Below are positions 52,155 through 60,605 of a DNA stretch of 64,000 nucleotides, piece by piece. Source of the stretch: ECT2AJA-110-A sp035399845 (GTDB lineage Bacteria > Planctomycetota > Phycisphaerae > UBA1845 > UTPLA1). Each line of letters starts with the position of its first letter. Position 1 is the first letter of the stretch. The translations under genes were made by a program, and so were the position numbers. The notes beneath the pieces are model-generated. The model searched no databases. It saw nothing but the letters and a program-made list of their open reading frames with translations, and had not been told where the DNA came from. The stretch covers positions 49,450 through 113,449 of the forward strand of contig DAOPJV010000014.1 of assembly GCA_035399845.1 (NCBI GenBank). The letters run 5' to 3'.

Positions 52155-52332
52155 GGCGCCGCCCGGCCAACTCGGCAAACGCTCGGCTCGCCAGTCCTGG
52201 CGCGTGCTCGATCCGCTCGCCAAACATCCGTTTGCCGACATTCAAATCCACAATGGGAAATGCAATTCACGTCACACTCTGCTATGATCTGGTTGTGGAG
52301 TCACGAAGCGACACGTCGCTTCTCCAGGTCTG

Positions 52333-53052
52333 ATGATTGAACGATTTCGAGGTTCTTGGCGCTTGGCGGGTTTGATCGACTATTCTCAGCTCATTCCCGT
52401 ATTCCCACTGCCGAACGTGGTCCTGTTCCCCAAGGCGGTCGTCCCGCTCCATGTGTTCGAGCCAAGGTATCGATCGATGGTGGCGGACGCCCTGCGGGCC
52501 GACAAGCTCATCGCCCTGGCGCTGTTGGGGGACGGCTTCGAGCCGACCTATCACACTCTCGAGGCGCCGATCCACCCGATCGTCTGCGTGGGCGCCGTCA
52601 TGAAGAGCGAGGAGCTATGCGGCGGCCGATACAACCTGCTGCTCCGGGGCATCGATCGGGCCGAAGTGCGTCACGAGGATCATGAGAAGTGCTATCGACG
52701 CGCCGCGCTGACGCCGATCGCGCCGATCGAACCCGCGCCGGAAGTCGGCTGTGAGTTGTTAAGCGCCATCCGCGAGCTCGTGTTCTCGAAGTCGCTGAGT
52801 TCCCTGGCGCAGTCCGCCAATTGGCGGGCGATCTTTGAGTGCTCGAATCTCGGTCTGTCCGAGATTGTTGACCTGCTGGCCTTCTCGCTCGTCGGATCGT
52901 CCTGCGTCAAACAGCGGTTTCTCTCGGAACCCTGCGTCCACAATCGCGCCTGCCAGTTGATCAAGATGCTTCAGTCGATCGGCGCCCAGTGCGAACAGCG
53001 GGATAACGCCCGCCGTCGAAATGGCTGGCCCCCCCCGTGCTGCAATAACTGA
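52333..53052 (+). CDS. LON substrate-binding (PUA-like) domain protein
   Basis: 239 residues. The first ~110 residues match the N-terminal LON domain: IPVFPLPNVVLFPKAVVPLH, VFEPRYRSMVADAL, PIVCVGAVMKSEEL and YNLLLRGIDRAEV. No AAA+ or protease domain follows, so it is a stand-alone member of the family whose role is unclear. The C-terminal helical region (~130-205) fits the LON helical subdomain. It is divergent from the RNase HII-like gene, with a 178-bp gap that contains TATGAT near 52282 as a possible -10. Confidence 0.82.
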   Translation: MIERFRGSWRLAGLIDYSQLIPVFPLPNVVLFPKAVVPLHVFEPRYRSMVADALRADKLIALALLGDGFEPTYHTLEAPIHPIVCVGAVMKSEELCGGRYNLLLRGIDRAEVRHEDHEKCYRRAALTPIAPIEPAPEVGCELLSAIRELVFSKSLSSLAQSANWRAIFECSNLGLSEIVDLLAFSLVGSSCVKQRFLSEPCVHNRACQLIKMLQSIGAQCEQRDNARRRNGWPPPCCNN

Positions 53053-53347
53053 CGCCCGGCGGGCCCGTTCCCCAGTTTCCCTGATCCGCACAATCTCGAC
53101 CCGGGGCGCCCAAATTTCAGCTGCGCAATACTCCCGAACGCGCGGACAATTCCCCACTCCGATTCGCCGCGTCCGATTCGAACGCGCGTCCGCTACGCAA
53201 ACACCGCATCCTGACGGTGGACTGTTGTCATTATCACAACGCGCGCTCGAATCGGTCCCTGGCGACGGTGTTGGCACGGCGCGTGGACCTCTCTTTTGCG
53301 TCGCCTGAGGGGTGGCGACACAGGGACAGCAAACAGGGAGTGGCGCC

Positions 53348-53557
53348 ATGAATCTTGTAACGCTTGCGATGATGATCTTCGGAGTTGGGATTTCACTGAT
53401 CTCCGGCATGATCTGCTACGTGGGTCCGTTCGCCGTCGCGTCGGGCATCGAGTGGCTGCCGCACGGCGATCTGCTTCTCTACCATCCGGGCGCCAGCCTT
53501 GGTGTCGGCGCCACCCTGCTCCTGCTAGGCGTCGCCATGCAGCCGACGCGGGCCTGA
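53348..53557 (+). CDS. Small two-helix membrane protein
   Basis: 69 residues; GGGAG about 8 bases upstream marks ATG 53348. Two hydrophobic helices (LVTLAMMIFGVGISLISGMI and GASLGVGATLLLLGVAM) flank a short loop with GIEWLPHGDLLLYHPG. Not recognised. A 338-bp gap follows it before prkA. Confidence 0.6.
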   Translation: MNLVTLAMMIFGVGISLISGMICYVGPFAVASGIEWLPHGDLLLYHPGASLGVGATLLLLGVAMQPTRA

Positions 53558-53734
53558 AATGAGAAAATCGACGCGTCAGCCGCCGCCGCACGCGTCGAAT
53601 CCACCGGCGATCGCGCTCCCGGAAGCGTGCGATTGCCATCTGTCCGGATCACCAGGGGTCATCGACCAACACAGCCAATCCTCCAGTCAGCACATATCTT
53701 TCGCACAAGTAATCACTTACACGATATTCGACGC

Positions 53735-53763
53735 TTGAATCCGACGCTTACGTCCGATATCAT
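53735..53763 (+). promoter_or_regulatory. Putative sigma-70-type promoter of prkA
   Basis: TTGAAT (53735-53740) and TATCAT (53758-53763) are spaced exactly 17 bases apart in an AT-rich stretch. A start of transcription near 53770 would give a leader of about 125 bases before prkA. No other gene-like feature lies in 53558-53895. Confidence 0.5.
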
Positions 53764-53895
53764 TATTTGAGAATCCGACGAGCCTTTTGCTGCGGAAACC
53801 GTCAATCCAACCGATCAATAATTCAGCAGGCACGCCCGGAAACTCGACACCCCGGCGCGGCGATGTGGCGTCGCGCGAGTCAGGAGATGATCAGC

Positions 53896-55953
53896 ATGGC
53901 CAGCAAGGAAGCCATTTACGAAGCCGTCAGTAAGCGACTGGATGCGAAGAGCTTTCGCGATGAACACTGGGAGGGATCCTTCGACGATTATCTCGGGATC
54001 GTCACGCAGAACCCTCGCATCGCGCGCAACAGCTTCCAGCGCATTTACGACATGATTCTCCACTTCGGCTTCGAGCGCTACACCAAGCTGCGACATGACA
54101 TGGTGCGCTACAACTTCTTCGCCGATCCGATCGACGGCGGCGCCGACGGCATCTTCGGTCTCGAGCGACCGCTGATGTCCCTCGTGGACTTCTTCAAGTC
54201 CGCCGCGCAGGGCTACGGCACGGAACGCCGCATCCTCCTCCTCCACGGTCCCGTCGGTTCCGCCAAGTCCACGATCTGCCGCCTGCTGAAGAAGGGCCTC
54301 GAATACTACACGCGCCTCGACGAGGGCGCGATGTACACGTTCGCCTGGAAGCTTGATAAGGATGGCGAGCCGGAAACTGTCGATTGCCCGATGCACGAGG
54401 AGCCGCTGCGATTGATTCCGCGGGCCGCCCGCAAAGACATCATCGCGATGCTCAACGAGGGCCTGCCGCCGGAGCAGCGCATCATCGTGGAGGGCGATCT
54501 CGATCCCTTCTGCCGCAAGACCTATGACGACCTGCTGAAGCGCTATGACGGCGACTGGCGGAAGGTCCTCGACCACATCGTCGTTCGGCGATTCATCGTC
54601 AGCGAGAAGGATCGCAAGGGCATCGGCACCTTCCAGCCGAAGGACGAAAAGAACCAGGATTCGACGGAGCTCACCGGCGACATCAACTTCCGCAAGATCG
54701 CCGAGTACGGCTCCGACTCCGACCCGCGCGCGTTCAACTTCGACGGCGAGCTGAACATCGCCAATCGAGGGCTTATCGAGTTCATCGAAGTGCTCAAGCT
54801 TGACGTGGCGTTCCTTTACGACCTGCTCGGCGCGTCGCAGGAGCACCTCATCAAGCCGAAGAAGTTCGCCCAGACGCACATCGACGAGGTCATCATCGGC
54901 CACACGAATGAACCCGAGTACCGCAAGCTCCAGAACAACGAGCTGATGGAGGCCTTCCGCGATCGAACGATCAAGATCGACGTGCCCTACAACGTCGTCC
55001 TGACCGACGAGATCAAGATCTACGAGAAGGACTTCAACAAGGATCGCGTCCGCGGCATCCACATCGCGCCGCACACGATCGAGACGGCCGCCATGTGGGC
55101 CGTCCTCACGCGGCTCGAAGAGCCCAAGAAGGCGGGCCTGACGCGTCTCCAGAAGCTCAAGCTCTACAACGGCAAGAGCATCCCGGGCTACACGGAAGAC
55201 AGCGTGAAGGAGCTCGTTGAAGAGGCGCCGCGCGAGGGCATGCAGGGCATCAGCCCCCGCTACATCCAGGACAAGATCTCCAACTCCCTCGTCAGCGACC
55301 AGGCCATCCGCGAAAAGGGCATCAATCCCTTCATGGTCATGAACGAACTCGAACTCGGCATGTCCCATCACTCGCTGCTGTCGGACGAGGAACTCAAGAA
55401 GGAGTATCGCGAGCTGCTGAATGTCGTCCGCGAGGAGTACGAGGACATCCTCAAGAGCGAAGTCCAGCGGGCCATCAGCGCCGACGAGGACTCCATCAAG
55501 CGCCTGGCCGCGAACTACATCGAAAACGTTCGCGCCTACACGCAGCGTGAGAAGGTGCGAAACAAGTACACCGGCCGCGACGAGGAACCGGATGAGCGCC
55601 TGATGCGGTCGATCGAAGAGAAGATCGACATTCCCGAGTCGCGCAAGGACGATTTCCGTCAGGAGATCATGAACTACATCGGCGCCCTCTCGCTGGACGG
55701 GAAAAAGTTCGAATACAACACGAACGCCCGCCTGCAGAAGGCCCTCGAGCTGAAGCTCTTCGAAGACCAGCGCGACACGATCAAGCTCAAGAACGTCGTC
55801 AGCGGCGTGGTCGACGACGAGACGCAGGCCAAGATCGACGTCGTCAAGCAGCGCCTGATCAAGTACTTCGGCTACAACGAGCAGAGCGCGACGGACGTAC
55901 TGAACTACGTGGCCAGCATCTTCGCCCGAGGCGACGCGAAGATGGAGGAGTAG
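53896..55953 (+). CDS. prkA: PrkA family serine protein kinase / AAA+ protein
   Basis: 685 residues; AGGAG at 53882-53886 fixes the start at 53896. The N-terminal AAA_PrkA domain shows Walker A GPVGSAKS within RRILLLHGPVGSAKSTICR and the arginine/sensor region GLIEFIEVLKLD. The C-terminal PrkA domain (about 420-680) contains RYIQDKISNSLVSD and RLIKYFGYNEQSATDVLNYV. PrkA is linked to stress and stationary-phase responses and usually travels with DUF444 (YeaH) and SpoVR genes. Neither is adjacent here. Full length for the family, and followed by a terminator. Confidence 0.93.
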   Translation: MASKEAIYEAVSKRLDAKSFRDEHWEGSFDDYLGIVTQNPRIARNSFQRIYDMILHFGFERYTKLRHDMVRYNFFADPIDGGADGIFGLERPLMSLVDFFKSAAQGYGTERRILLLHGPVGSAKSTICRLLKKGLEYYTRLDEGAMYTFAWKLDKDGEPETVDCPMHEEPLRLIPRAARKDIIAMLNEGLPPEQRIIVEGDLDPFCRKTYDDLLKRYDGDWRKVLDHIVVRRFIVSEKDRKGIGTFQPKDEKNQDSTELTGDINFRKIAEYGSDSDPRAFNFDGELNIANRGLIEFIEVLKLDVAFLYDLLGASQEHLIKPKKFAQTHIDEVIIGHTNEPEYRKLQNNELMEAFRDRTIKIDVPYNVVLTDEIKIYEKDFNKDRVRGIHIAPHTIETAAMWAVLTRLEEPKKAGLTRLQKLKLYNGKSIPGYTEDSVKELVEEAPREGMQGISPRYIQDKISNSLVSDQAIREKGINPFMVMNELELGMSHHSLLSDEELKKEYRELLNVVREEYEDILKSEVQRAISADEDSIKRLAANYIENVRAYTQREKVRNKYTGRDEEPDERLMRSIEEKIDIPESRKDDFRQEIMNYIGALSLDGKKFEYNTNARLQKALELKLFEDQRDTIKLKNVVSGVVDDETQAKIDVVKQRLIKYFGYNEQSATDVLNYVASIFARGDAKMEE

Positions 55954-56022
55954 GCGCTGCGCGCCATGGTGCGCCGCTGGGCCCTTGGCCGTGTTTCTGA
56001 CAACCCGTTACTGAGAACCCAC

Positions 56023-56051
56023 GCCCTCTGCGAATCCGCCGAGGGCTTTTT
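56023..56051 (+). terminator. Intrinsic terminator after prkA
   Basis: GCCCTC (56023-56028) pairs with GAGGGC (56041-56046), followed by TTTTT (56047-56051). The stem is short but GC-rich, 70 bases after the stop at 55953. The rest of the gap to 56266 shows no gene. Confidence 0.7.
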
Positions 56052-56266
56052 GGGGGAAATTGCCGACAAGTGAGCCCAATGGAGAGCCTTGCTGACCTCA
56101 ACACAGCGTCGTCGCCCAATCCGGCCGGCGAATCTCTGGCGTGAGGACACGGCGGCCGAGTTGCACTACCGGCGCCGAGACAATTGGGCGCTGCAACCGC
56201 AATAGGTCCGCCGCATACACAGCTACGATGGAAACGCTCACATCCCCGAAGAAGGAGTCGTGAATC

Positions 56267-57193
56267 ATGGCCGGGGCAATGCGAATACCGAGGGCGGATC
56301 GAACGTCCAGGCAAATCGTCAATCGAATTGCGACATCGCTGCTCGTCCCCTGCCTGGCGCTCGCCGCCTGTCATCAGGCGGATCGCCCATCGACACAAAT
56401 CCCCGAACGGATCGCTGTGGAGCGTCATGACGCACTGGAAACAGTCGCCTCACGCGGCGAACTCGATCCCCCAACAGGACCTCGAATCGCGATGACGCGC
56501 GAGATGACCGTGGTCCAACGCCCGGACATTCCTGTCGTCATCATCGGCCGCTTCGTCGACCAGCCACTTTCCGACCAGCAGATTCGCGACATCCTGGACA
56601 TCGCCCGACCGCTCACGCCGGAGGGCTCGCGCGTCTGGTTCATTGGCGCCAAGGTCAACCAGCCCCGCGACGACGGCCCTTCCGCCGTCGTTAGTGTCTA
56701 TTTCACGCCCGATCGACAAACCGGGCGAATTCGCCATGGTGATTACTTCACGATTGACCCGGCCTGGGAACAATTCCGGGCGCAGCAATTCGAGGTGATC
56801 TCAGGGGGCAGGCGACGCTCGCCGGTCCGGCGCAAACTCCACGCCTATTGCCAGGTGTCGCGGACGAGCGCCCCGTTCAACGATGCGCTGGAGATCCCTT
56901 CAGGCGCCCTCCTCCCATTCCCTGCGCCCGAAGACATCACTGACGCGGAGCTCATCGACGTGATCGACGTCGCGTTTGCGAGTCCGGCGCCACAAAAGGC
57001 TGTTGATGACGTCTGGATCGAAGATCCGATCGATGTGGACGCGCCGATTGCATTCCTCAGGAAAACAGATAACGGTTACGAGGTCCGCACGGGTACGCTG
57101 GAAGGCCCGCTGAGCGGCGCCGGGCGCCTGATTGTCATCGAGAAGACGAACGAGGGACTGAAGCTCAAGTCGAATGGCCGATGGGTCTCCTGA
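56267..57193 (+). CDS. Hypothetical lipoprotein
   Basis: 308 residues, ATG 56267 preceded by GAAGGAG at about 9 bases. The N-terminus is basic, then hydrophobic, ending in a lipobox (LALAAC near residue 35), so it is probably lipid-anchored. Residues ~80-160 look alpha/beta (VVIIGRFVDQPLSDQQIRDI, GSRVWFIGAKVNQPRDDGPS, AVVSVYFTPDRQTGRIRHG). No family recognised. It is monocistronic. Confidence 0.65.
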   Translation: MAGAMRIPRADRTSRQIVNRIATSLLVPCLALAACHQADRPSTQIPERIAVERHDALETVASRGELDPPTGPRIAMTREMTVVQRPDIPVVIIGRFVDQPLSDQQIRDILDIARPLTPEGSRVWFIGAKVNQPRDDGPSAVVSVYFTPDRQTGRIRHGDYFTIDPAWEQFRAQQFEVISGGRRRSPVRRKLHAYCQVSRTSAPFNDALEIPSGALLPFPAPEDITDAELIDVIDVAFASPAPQKAVDDVWIEDPIDVDAPIAFLRKTDNGYEVRTGTLEGPLSGAGRLIVIEKTNEGLKLKSNGRWVS

Positions 57194-57275
57194 GCGCTCT
57201 TCAATATCGAGGCCATGCTCCGACAGCGTGTGGACGATCGTTGTCGCCCGACCTTCGGGTCCGTCCGGGCCGGCG

Positions 57276-57881
57276 CTACCCTGCCCGCCCCGCCATCGGC
57301 GCGTCGATGACCGCTTGCTGAATCACAAAGCCGGACATCAACTCAACATGTCTGAGCGAAGGATGCGCCGCAGTTATTCGATCCACGACACGCTTCCCGC
57401 TGTAGGCCGCAACGAGCGTCGCTTTTCCGGTTTCCGGATGCGTGTACCTCTCATACGCCCAATGTGTGAATGGATCGCGGCACAGCGCGTCGACGGCATC
57501 GCCGTCCGTCCGGCCTGGCGGCGCCGGCGCCAGCGCAACCACATCGTCCGGCGTCCACCACGCCCGCGTGATGTTCCAGCCGATCGTCGGACGCTCCACG
57601 ATGAGCGTGCCCGGCGACCTCTCCAGTCGCTCGACGACTTCCCGCTCGGGAATGAACCGACCGGCGATTCGCATCCGCCGCCGGAACAGGCGCTCGCCGA
57701 GATAGTTGGCCACGCCCGCGTAGGCGCCCAGCAGCAGAATGACGCAAAGGGCGCCGACGACGTAGATGATGACCGCCCCGACGAAGACAAGAACGGGCGC
57801 GAAGACGCCATAGCCGATCCAGTAGCTGAACCAGGCAAGCAGGATGAGCAGAACAACCATGGTTCCGAGTGAATCACGCAT
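57276..57881 (-). CDS. Hypothetical membrane protein
   Basis: 201 residues. Two N-terminal transmembrane helices (VVLLILLAWFSYWIGYGVF and VLVFVGAVIIYVVGALCVIL) precede a cytoplasmic domain with HPETGKATLVAAYSGKRVVD. An upstream AGGATGATGG may serve the ATG at 57881. No family recognised. It is 69 bases downstream of the LURP-one gene on the same strand and may be cotranscribed. Confidence 0.6.
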   Translation of the reverse strand: MRDSLGTMVVLLILLAWFSYWIGYGVFAPVLVFVGAVIIYVVGALCVILLLGAYAGVANYLGERLFRRRMRIAGRFIPEREVVERLERSPGTLIVERPTIGWNITRAWWTPDDVVALAPAPPGRTDGDAVDALCRDPFTHWAYERYTHPETGKATLVAAYSGKRVVDRITAAHPSLRHVELMSGFVIQQAVIDAPMAGRAG

Positions 57882-57950
57882 GATCAGCCATCATCCTACT
57901 GAACAAAGCCACCGGACTGCAACCTGACAGCGACTCGGCGCCTCCGAACG

Positions 57951-58439
57951 TCAGTCGTCGTCACCGTCGTGACACACCTGATCAATCACGACAGCCGCCG
58001 CGAGAATCAGCACGGGATTCTCACCCTCGGCAATGTCAACGCCGTAGATGTCGCTGAAGCTGAACCACTGTTTCGAGACGTGCGCCACGGGTCTTCCAAA
58101 TCGACGAAACGCGTATTCGTGATGCAGGAACTCCCCCTCCGCGACGAGATCGTTCGGTCCCGGCACATCGACTGTGAACTGACAGCGGAAGAACGTGAAC
58201 AGCTTCTTCTTCACGATCGCCACGAGCCGACCGCCCGCCGTGATCTCGTACGTCGGTCCCCAGTTCAGAAGTCGCTGCTGAATGAACACCAGCTCATTCC
58301 CGGCCATATCGTGAAATGAGAGCTTGTCGCCGAGTGAGAATGCGCGGCCATCGACGAAAAAGACATCCCGCCCCAGCGCGTCCCGAATCGTGAAATCGTC
58401 GCCCCAGGAGAAGAGCTTCTGTCGCAGTTGATAGCGCAT
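57951..58439 (-). CDS. LURP-one-related (YxjI-like) beta-barrel protein
   Basis: 162 residues. The tubby-like 12-strand pattern is clear: MRYQLRQKLFSWGDDFTIRD, VFFVDGRAFSLGDKLSFHDM, ELVFIQQRLLNWGPTYEI, LVAIVKKKLFTFFRCQFTVD and the closing helix NPVLILAAAVVIDQVCHD. Full length for bacterial members. Function is unknown; related proteins may bind phospholipids. First gene of a possible pair with the membrane-protein gene downstream. Confidence 0.85.
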   Translation of the reverse strand: MRYQLRQKLFSWGDDFTIRDALGRDVFFVDGRAFSLGDKLSFHDMAGNELVFIQQRLLNWGPTYEITAGGRLVAIVKKKLFTFFRCQFTVDVPGPNDLVAEGEFLHHEYAFRRFGRPVAHVSKQWFSFSDIYGVDIAEGENPVLILAAAVVIDQVCHDGDDD

Positions 58440-58694
58440 CGTATTTTCTCCGGCCGAGTTCTCGATTCATGCTTGGAACGGTAATCTGACCTCGCCCCAT
58501 ACGTGAATTGTAGGCCGTCTTGCCCGCGTCCGCACCCTCCGTCTGGAGAGGGAGCATGGCGCCCGGCAACGCGATGGCGTGCGTTTCTTGACTGCAAGAT
58601 TCTCATGCTGGATCATTCACCAAATGTGCTTCGATACATGAATCGGGCCACTCGCGCTGCCATAGGTATCCGCGGCTGATGGAAGGATTTGACA

Positions 58695-59162
58695 ATGTCT
58701 GTTGCACTGTTCTGCCACGAGAGCACGCCGGAAACAGCGTACGCTTTCCTTGAGAAACACAACGCCACGCTGGAAGGCGATCAGGACAAATGGAAGGCGA
58801 GTTTCTGCTTCGAAGAGAATTCAACCATAGACTTCAACTATGATCGCAAGTGGTGTTCGCCACCCAATTGGCCATTGCAACTGTCAGGGATGGCCAATTT
58901 CGTCGGTTCGATCCCGATGGACGAAACCAATCGAGCCGCCGTCCTGCGATTGATTCCCAACTTTCAATACTGTGTCGGTATCGTGCCCGATCCGCAGATC
59001 GACTCAATGGAGGACCCTCGGTTGAAACTGATCGGTGACCTTGCGGTACTATTGAATGGAATGCTCTTCACGCCCGGCTCACTGCTCGATGCCAGATTCC
59101 GCGTCATCGCGACACCTGAGGGTGAATTCGACGAGGATGCCCAGGTCCCCAGCGTTTCGTAG
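58695..59162 (+). CDS. Small protein associated with a DUF4272 gene
   Basis: 155 residues; GGAAGGA at 58681-58687 marks ATG 58695. It begins SVALFCHESTPETAYAFLEK and contains STIDFNYDRKWCSPPNWPLQ, MANFVGSIPMDE, NFQYCVGIVPDP and ARFRVIA. No named family is certain. A similar segment seems, from memory, to occur next to or fused with DUF4272 proteins. The DUF4272 gene starts 39 bases downstream, so the two probably form one transcription unit. Cytoplasmic. Confidence 0.65.
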   Translation: MSVALFCHESTPETAYAFLEKHNATLEGDQDKWKASFCFEENSTIDFNYDRKWCSPPNWPLQLSGMANFVGSIPMDETNRAAVLRLIPNFQYCVGIVPDPQIDSMEDPRLKLIGDLAVLLNGMLFTPGSLLDARFRVIATPEGEFDEDAQVPSVS

Positions 59163-59201
59163 GACTCGAATCCCATAACGCCAATCACGAACGACGATGA
59201 C

Positions 59202-59903
59202 ATGGACGATCCAATTCCTCCCACGGCAGATCGTGTCGCACGGAGGATGTACGTCCTTCTGGCGATCGCAGCTCGCGCTCTGATCGACATGAACCTGAGC
59301 CGAGGCAACACGCCGGCCTACCGACTCGATGAACTGCACCGTTGGTTCGAACAGCTCGACATCGCCGAGGAGCTGGAGCCGGCAGAGCGCCGGATCCTCT
59401 ACACGCCAGAACAACAATTGGAACAGCAAGAGGCGATCAATAGTGTCTGGAGGCTGGAGGGATTGGTAATCCTCGCTTGGGCACTGCACCATGCGGAACT
59501 CCCTACCTACGATCAACTGGTCGAGACCGATGCGCTTCTGAGTACGCTGTCCTTACTCGACGCCCCCATGTCCCGGCACAAGCTCGCCTTTCCGGAATTG
59601 CGATCCGAAGACGAACTCTGCGGATACGACGACCATATCTGGACACTTGATTGGCGGATGGTCGAGTATCGACTCCGACCGCAGCCCATCGAATACGCCA
59701 AGGTCGACTTCGGTTGGGGCAATTTCGACTTGTCCTGGGCAACATTAATCGACGGAGACCTGGCGCTGCAGGGGACGCCCATCTGCAAGGCGGACACTGG
59801 TCTCGTTTCAATGGTCAGTAGTGCCGCCCTCGAGCGTCACAAGGCATCCAACTTCCTGCGAGGACACGCCGAACTCTACTCTGATATCACGGCGGATACC
59901 TGA
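59202..59903 (+). CDS. DUF4272 family protein
   Basis: 233 residues. DUF4272 features are visible: RMYVLLAIAARALIDMNLSR, the helix before EELEPAERRILYTPEQQ, SVWRLEGLVILAWALHH and a C-terminal segment DIWTLDWRMVEYRLR-like (here DDHIWTLDWRMVEYRLR) followed by WGNFDLSWATLIDGDLALQG. Function is unknown. It has no clear ribosome site, which suggests coupling to the small gene 39 bases upstream. Cytoplasmic. Confidence 0.78.
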   Translation: MDDPIPPTADRVARRMYVLLAIAARALIDMNLSRGNTPAYRLDELHRWFEQLDIAEELEPAERRILYTPEQQLEQQEAINSVWRLEGLVILAWALHHAELPTYDQLVETDALLSTLSLLDAPMSRHKLAFPELRSEDELCGYDDHIWTLDWRMVEYRLRPQPIEYAKVDFGWGNFDLSWATLIDGDLALQGTPICKADTGLVSMVSSAALERHKASNFLRGHAELYSDITADT

Positions 59904-60012
59904 GCCTTCGAACGTCTTCGCGCCCATCGAAGGGGGCGCGTTCTTGCCGGATCTCTATCGGGACGCCGCATTCCGGTCCTTGTGATCACCCGCCGAGATT
60001 CACGACACGCCG

Positions 60013-60456
60013 TTAAGGATTTGCCTTTTTTCTCGTGGTCTTCGTCCTGCTGGCCACTTTCTTCGTTGCCTTTCTGGCTGACACTCTCTTTGCCGCCTTC
60101 TTTGCGACCTTCTTCTTCCCCCCGCCAACGGCGCTCAGCGCGTAACTCTCATCCAGCCATCTGGTCCACAGCTTCTTCGGCATCGGCTTCTCGGCGGTGA
60201 ATCGGACCGTGACGTAGCCGCCCGCGCCGACCTGATAGTCGTCCGGAGACTTGGCGGCAAGGGCTTCGGCTTCCGCTATCGAGTCCTTCAGCTTGAACAT
60301 CGCCTTGTAGCGACCACCCTGTTCGCCGATGTACAGAAACCCCTTGCCGCAGGCCTTGAAAGACGTCTGCGTGCACGCCGTCCCCTTATCGACATCAGGA
60401 TACTGACTCGCCTTCAGTCGGATCGCTTCCGTCGGATCTTTCCCGCCAGTCGCCAT
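60013..60456 (-). CDS. MmcQ/YjbR family protein with Lys/Arg-rich histone-like tail
   Basis: 147 residues. The start at 60456 follows GGGAGAAG. Residues ~5-110 match the MmcQ/YjbR (CyaY-like) fold: ASQYPDVDKGTACTQTSFKA, GFLYIGEQGGRYKAMFKL and PKKLWTRWLDESY. The last ~35 residues are repeats of Ala/Lys/Arg (GGGKKKVAKKAAKRVSARKA and onward), similar to the tails of histone H1-like or mycobacterial-type HU proteins. This suggests nucleic-acid binding, which is inference. Monocistronic. Confidence 0.8.
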   Translation of the reverse strand: MATGGKDPTEAIRLKASQYPDVDKGTACTQTSFKACGKGFLYIGEQGGRYKAMFKLKDSIAEAEALAAKSPDDYQVGAGGYVTVRFTAEKPMPKKLWTRWLDESYALSAVGGGKKKVAKKAAKRVSARKATKKVASRTKTTRKKANP

Positions 60457-60533
60457 GATGCTTCTCCCGTGAATGGACCCGCGATGCCGAATCCCGCCAG
60501 ACACATCCTATCCGACGCCTTGCCAAAATGAGA

Positions 60534-60558
60534 GAGCCCACGACCAGGTCGTGGGCTC
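60534..60558 (-). terminator. Hairpin terminator of the secreted dockerin-protein gene
   Basis: A perfect 11-bp stem GAGCCCACGAC-CAG-GTCGTGGGCTC lies 47 bases downstream of the stop at 60606 on the minus strand. The following U-tract is short (CATTTTGG), so it is a moderate terminator. Confidence 0.7.
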
Positions 60559-60605
60559 CCATCGTCATCGGTTGGAATCCTGCTGATCAGCCCTCATTCA
60601 GGCGA

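Noticed and set aside
53815..55371. Minus-strand open frame (about 518 codons) opposite prkA
   Set aside because: Shadow of a highly conserved gene. Composition is Val/Glu/Asp-rich without domain motifs.
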